From Gemmatimonadota bacterium (lineage in GTDB: Bacteria; GCA-2686955): a stretch of 7,632 nt of DNA. The position numbers and the translations under genes were made by a program. Location: the NCBI GenBank assembly GCA_026991065.1, contig JALXCG010000176.1, forward strand, positions 1-7,632, written 5' to 3'. The notes under the pieces are model-generated. The model did not search any database, had not been told where the DNA came from, and saw nothing but the letters and a program-made list of their open reading frames with translations. How positions within the stretch are numbered: the stretch's first letter is position 1; each line of letters opens with the position of its first letter. This document shows positions 6,091 to 7,632 of the stretch, in pieces.

Positions 6091-6111
6091 AGCGGCGGCG
6101 TTGCCGCCGTT
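6091..6111 (+). promoter_or_regulatory. GC-rich hairpin in the rpoD leader
   Basis: CGGCGGC (6093-6099) and GCCGCCG (6103-6109) form a perfect 7-bp stem with a 3-base loop, extendable by one G-U and one A-U pair to 9 bp. It should be very stable. No T-tract follows, so it is not a standard terminator. It lies about 95 bases before the rpoD start and may slow, stabilise or attenuate the message. Confidence 0.45.
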
Positions 6112-6166
6112 GTATCACGCAAGAGAATCGACCCATAGCCTACTCCTGGCAGTCCAAGAATGCTGC

Positions 6167-6188
6167 GGGGCGCCGATGGCGGTGCCTT
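6167..6188 (+). promoter_or_regulatory. Second hairpin in the rpoD leader, just before the ribosome site
   Basis: GGCGCC (6169-6174) pairs with GGTGCC (6181-6186) through one G-U pair, loop of 6 bases, with two more possible G-U pairs at the base. It ends about 7 bases before the Shine-Dalgarno GGGGGA (6195-6200), so it could affect access to it. The rest of the 5986-6203 gap shows no credible gene. Confidence 0.3.
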
Positions 6189-6203
6189 TGCGGCGGGGGA
6201 ACA

Positions 6204-7632
6204 ATGAGCAAAGCATTGTTGCAACAGAAAATCGAACTCCTCAAGAGGGTTTCCGACTATCGCGGCGAGGTCACCAACGGTGTGCTGGACCGCGATGTTC
6301 GTGGAGGTACGATCACTTCCGGGGTGGCCGAGGAACTGGTCCTCTCCGTGAAGTGCAAGTCTTTCGGTTTCGTGGATTCGCGAGAGAGCCTGAACGGCGG
6401 CGGTCGCGATGAGGCGGAACTGAGGCGGTTCCTCGACAGCTCATCCAAACTGATGAAGTTCGATGATCCGGTGCGCATGTACTTGCGCGAAATGGGGAAG
6501 GTGCCGCTCCTGGACCGCGAGGGAGAGGTACAGATTGCCCGGCGCATCGAAGAAGCGCAAAACGGGATCAACTCCAATCTTTTTCGCTTCCACCACGTGG
6601 TCGAGCTGTTCCTGGAGCATTTTGCCGCGATGGAAGCGGATGAGATGCGCCTGGAGGAGATCATCCAGGTCGACACTGCCGCGGTTCCCGGCTCCACGGT
6701 CAAGCAGGATCGTGAACTGCTCACCGAGGTTCGCGGTGTGATCGCCGAATTGCAGGAGGAGTTGCGGCAGCTCTACGCAGAACTCGAGGACGATGAGGGG
6801 AAACTAACCCCCGCGCAACGCAAGGCGATTCGGAAGCGGATCGAAACGCGCCGCCGGCGGATCGGTAGCGAGATCACTCGGGTCAACTTGAAGTCCACCG
6901 AGGTCGATCGTTTTCTCGTCTGCGTCCGTGATTTGGAAGCGGAGTTGGAGCGTTGCGAAGAGGGCATTGCGCAGAAACTGAGTGCGATCGGCGTGTCGTA
7001 CGATCAACTGCTCAACCTGGCGCGCAACGTGGAGCGGGGAAAACCCACGCGGCACAACTCGGCGGAAATCATTGCCACGGCGCGCGAGATTCGGCGCTAC
7101 CGCGAGCGGATCCGCCTCTTGGAGATCGAGAATCACACCACCAAAGAGGCGCTGCGGCGTGGTCTGGCGCGGGTGCGCGAGCATGAAGAGGCGAAAAAGA
7201 AGGCCAAGAGCGAGATGATCGAAGCCAATGTGCGGCTGGTGATCTCGATTGCGAAGCGCTATACCAACCGCGGCTTGGAGTTCCTCGACCTGATTCAGGA
7301 GGGCAACTCCGGTCTGATGCGAGCGGTGGACAAGTTCGACTACAAAAAGGGCTACAAGTTCTCGACCTACGCCACTTGGTGGATCCGGCAGGCGATCACC
7401 CGGGCGATCGCCGATCAGGCCCGCACGATTCGCGTGCCGGTGCACATGATCGAGGCGATCAACAAGGTGGTCAAGGCATCGCGGCGTTTGCTGCAGGAGT
7501 TTGGTCGTGAGCCAACGCCGGAGGAGATCGCCGGGCGTCTGAATCTGCCGGTGGAGAAGGTCAAGAGCGTGCTCAAAGTCGCCCAGGACCCGATCTCCCT
7601 CGACCGGCCCATCGGCGAGGATGAAGATTCCT
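6204..7632 (+). CDS. rpoD: RNA polymerase primary sigma factor RpoD (sigma-70), 3' end missing
   Basis: The primary sigma factor binds core RNA polymerase and recognises housekeeping promoters. An open frame of 476 complete codons runs off the window end. Region 1.2 begins at [17 protein letters not shown] (87-103). Residues about 121-330 are the long charged helical non-conserved insert of group 1 sigma factors. Region 2 includes [12 protein letters not shown] (342-353), [19 protein letters not shown] and [20 protein letters not shown] (386-405, with the W392/W393 pair used in -10 melting), and region 3 begins [12 protein letters not shown]. Regions 3.2 and 4 (-35 recognition) lie beyond the window. 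The first 65 or so residues occupy the place of region 1.1 but match its usual pattern poorly. ATG 6204 follows GGGGGA (6195-6200), a close 3-base spacing. The frame is open upstream to ATG 6072, but those 44 residues are Arg/Cys-rich and unlike any sigma, so that start is rejected. Confidence 0.96.
   Translation, partial: MSKALLQQKIELLKRVSDYRGEVTNGVLDRDVRGGTITSGVAEELVLSVKCKSFGFVDSRESLNGGGRDEAELRRFLDSSSKLMKFDDPVRMYLREMGKVPLLDREGEVQIARRIEEAQNGINSNLFRFHHVVELFLEHFAAMEADEMRLEEIIQVDTAAVPGSTVKQDRELLTEVRGVIAELQEELRQLYAELEDDEGKLTPAQRKAIRKRIETRRRRIGSEITRVNLKSTEVDRFLVCVRDLEAELERCEEGIAQKLSAIGVSYDQLLNLARNVERGKPTRHNSAEIIATAREIRRYRERIRLLEIENHTTKEALRRGLARVREHEEAKKKAKSEMIEANVRLVISIAKRYTNRGLEFLDLIQEGNSGLMRAVDKFDYKKGYKFSTYATWWIRQAITRAIADQARTIRVPVHMIEAINKVVKASRRLLQEFGREPTPEEIAGRLNLPVEKVKSVLKVAQDPISLDRPIGEDEDS

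Noticed and set aside
6072-6203. In-frame upstream ATG that would add 44 residues to RpoD
   Set aside because: The added sequence is Arg/Cys/Trp-rich with poor codon use and unlike sigma factors, and it crosses two hairpins; ATG 6204 has a ribosome site.
1-7632. CRISPR arrays, insertion sequences, integrases, defence genes
   Set aside because: No spaced identical repeats, no transposase- or phage-like coding sequence; every long frame is assigned to a housekeeping gene.

Overview
This is a GC-rich window (about two thirds G+C by eye) of densely packed housekeeping genes, all on the + strand. It looks like chromosome of a Gram-negative-type bacterium. The S21, MutS2, DnaG and sigma factor sequences and their order suggest the former Deltaproteobacteria or a neighbouring phylum, but this is an inference and no closer placement is possible by eye. 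There is no transposon, phage, CRISPR, tRNA or rRNA signal and no sign of recent horizontal transfer.

Layout. Bases 1-1300 are the end of an rRNA/ribosome-modification operon. It has the last codons of what is probably prmA (L11 methyltransferase), overlapping by ATGA with rsmE (16S rRNA m3U1498 methyltransferase), then a HIT-family nucleotide hydrolase, closed by a good intrinsic terminator that begins inside the last codons of hit. A candidate extended -10 promoter then starts a macromolecular-synthesis operon: rpsU (S21), mutS2, dnaG (primase) and rpoD (primary sigma factor, cut by the window end). The classic E. coli order is rpsU-dnaG-rpoD; here mutS2 is inserted between the translation gene and the replication gene.

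The two largest non-coding gaps (1611-1815 between rpsU and mutS2, 5986-6203 between dnaG and rpoD) hold inverted repeats. They are the likely places where the operon adjusts the relative output of S21, MutS2/primase and sigma. The first gap folds on paper into a 9-bp hairpin, a long hairpin closed by 9+4 bp, and a short third hairpin, none followed by a U-tract.

How the genes work together: S21 supports translation initiation, RsmE and the putative PrmA modify the ribosome, MutS2 is an ATPase with a Smr nuclease domain linked in different bacteria to recombination control and to collided ribosomes, DnaG primes replication, and RpoD directs housekeeping transcription. I found no clearly new multi-gene system. 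The items most worth a second look are the structured rpsU-mutS2 spacer, an A AAA AAA heptamer in the right phase for -1 slippage inside dnaG with a Shine-Dalgarno-like sequence upstream, a divergent region 1.1 in the sigma factor, three G7-G8 tracts inside mutS2, and an excess of the palindrome CGATCG.
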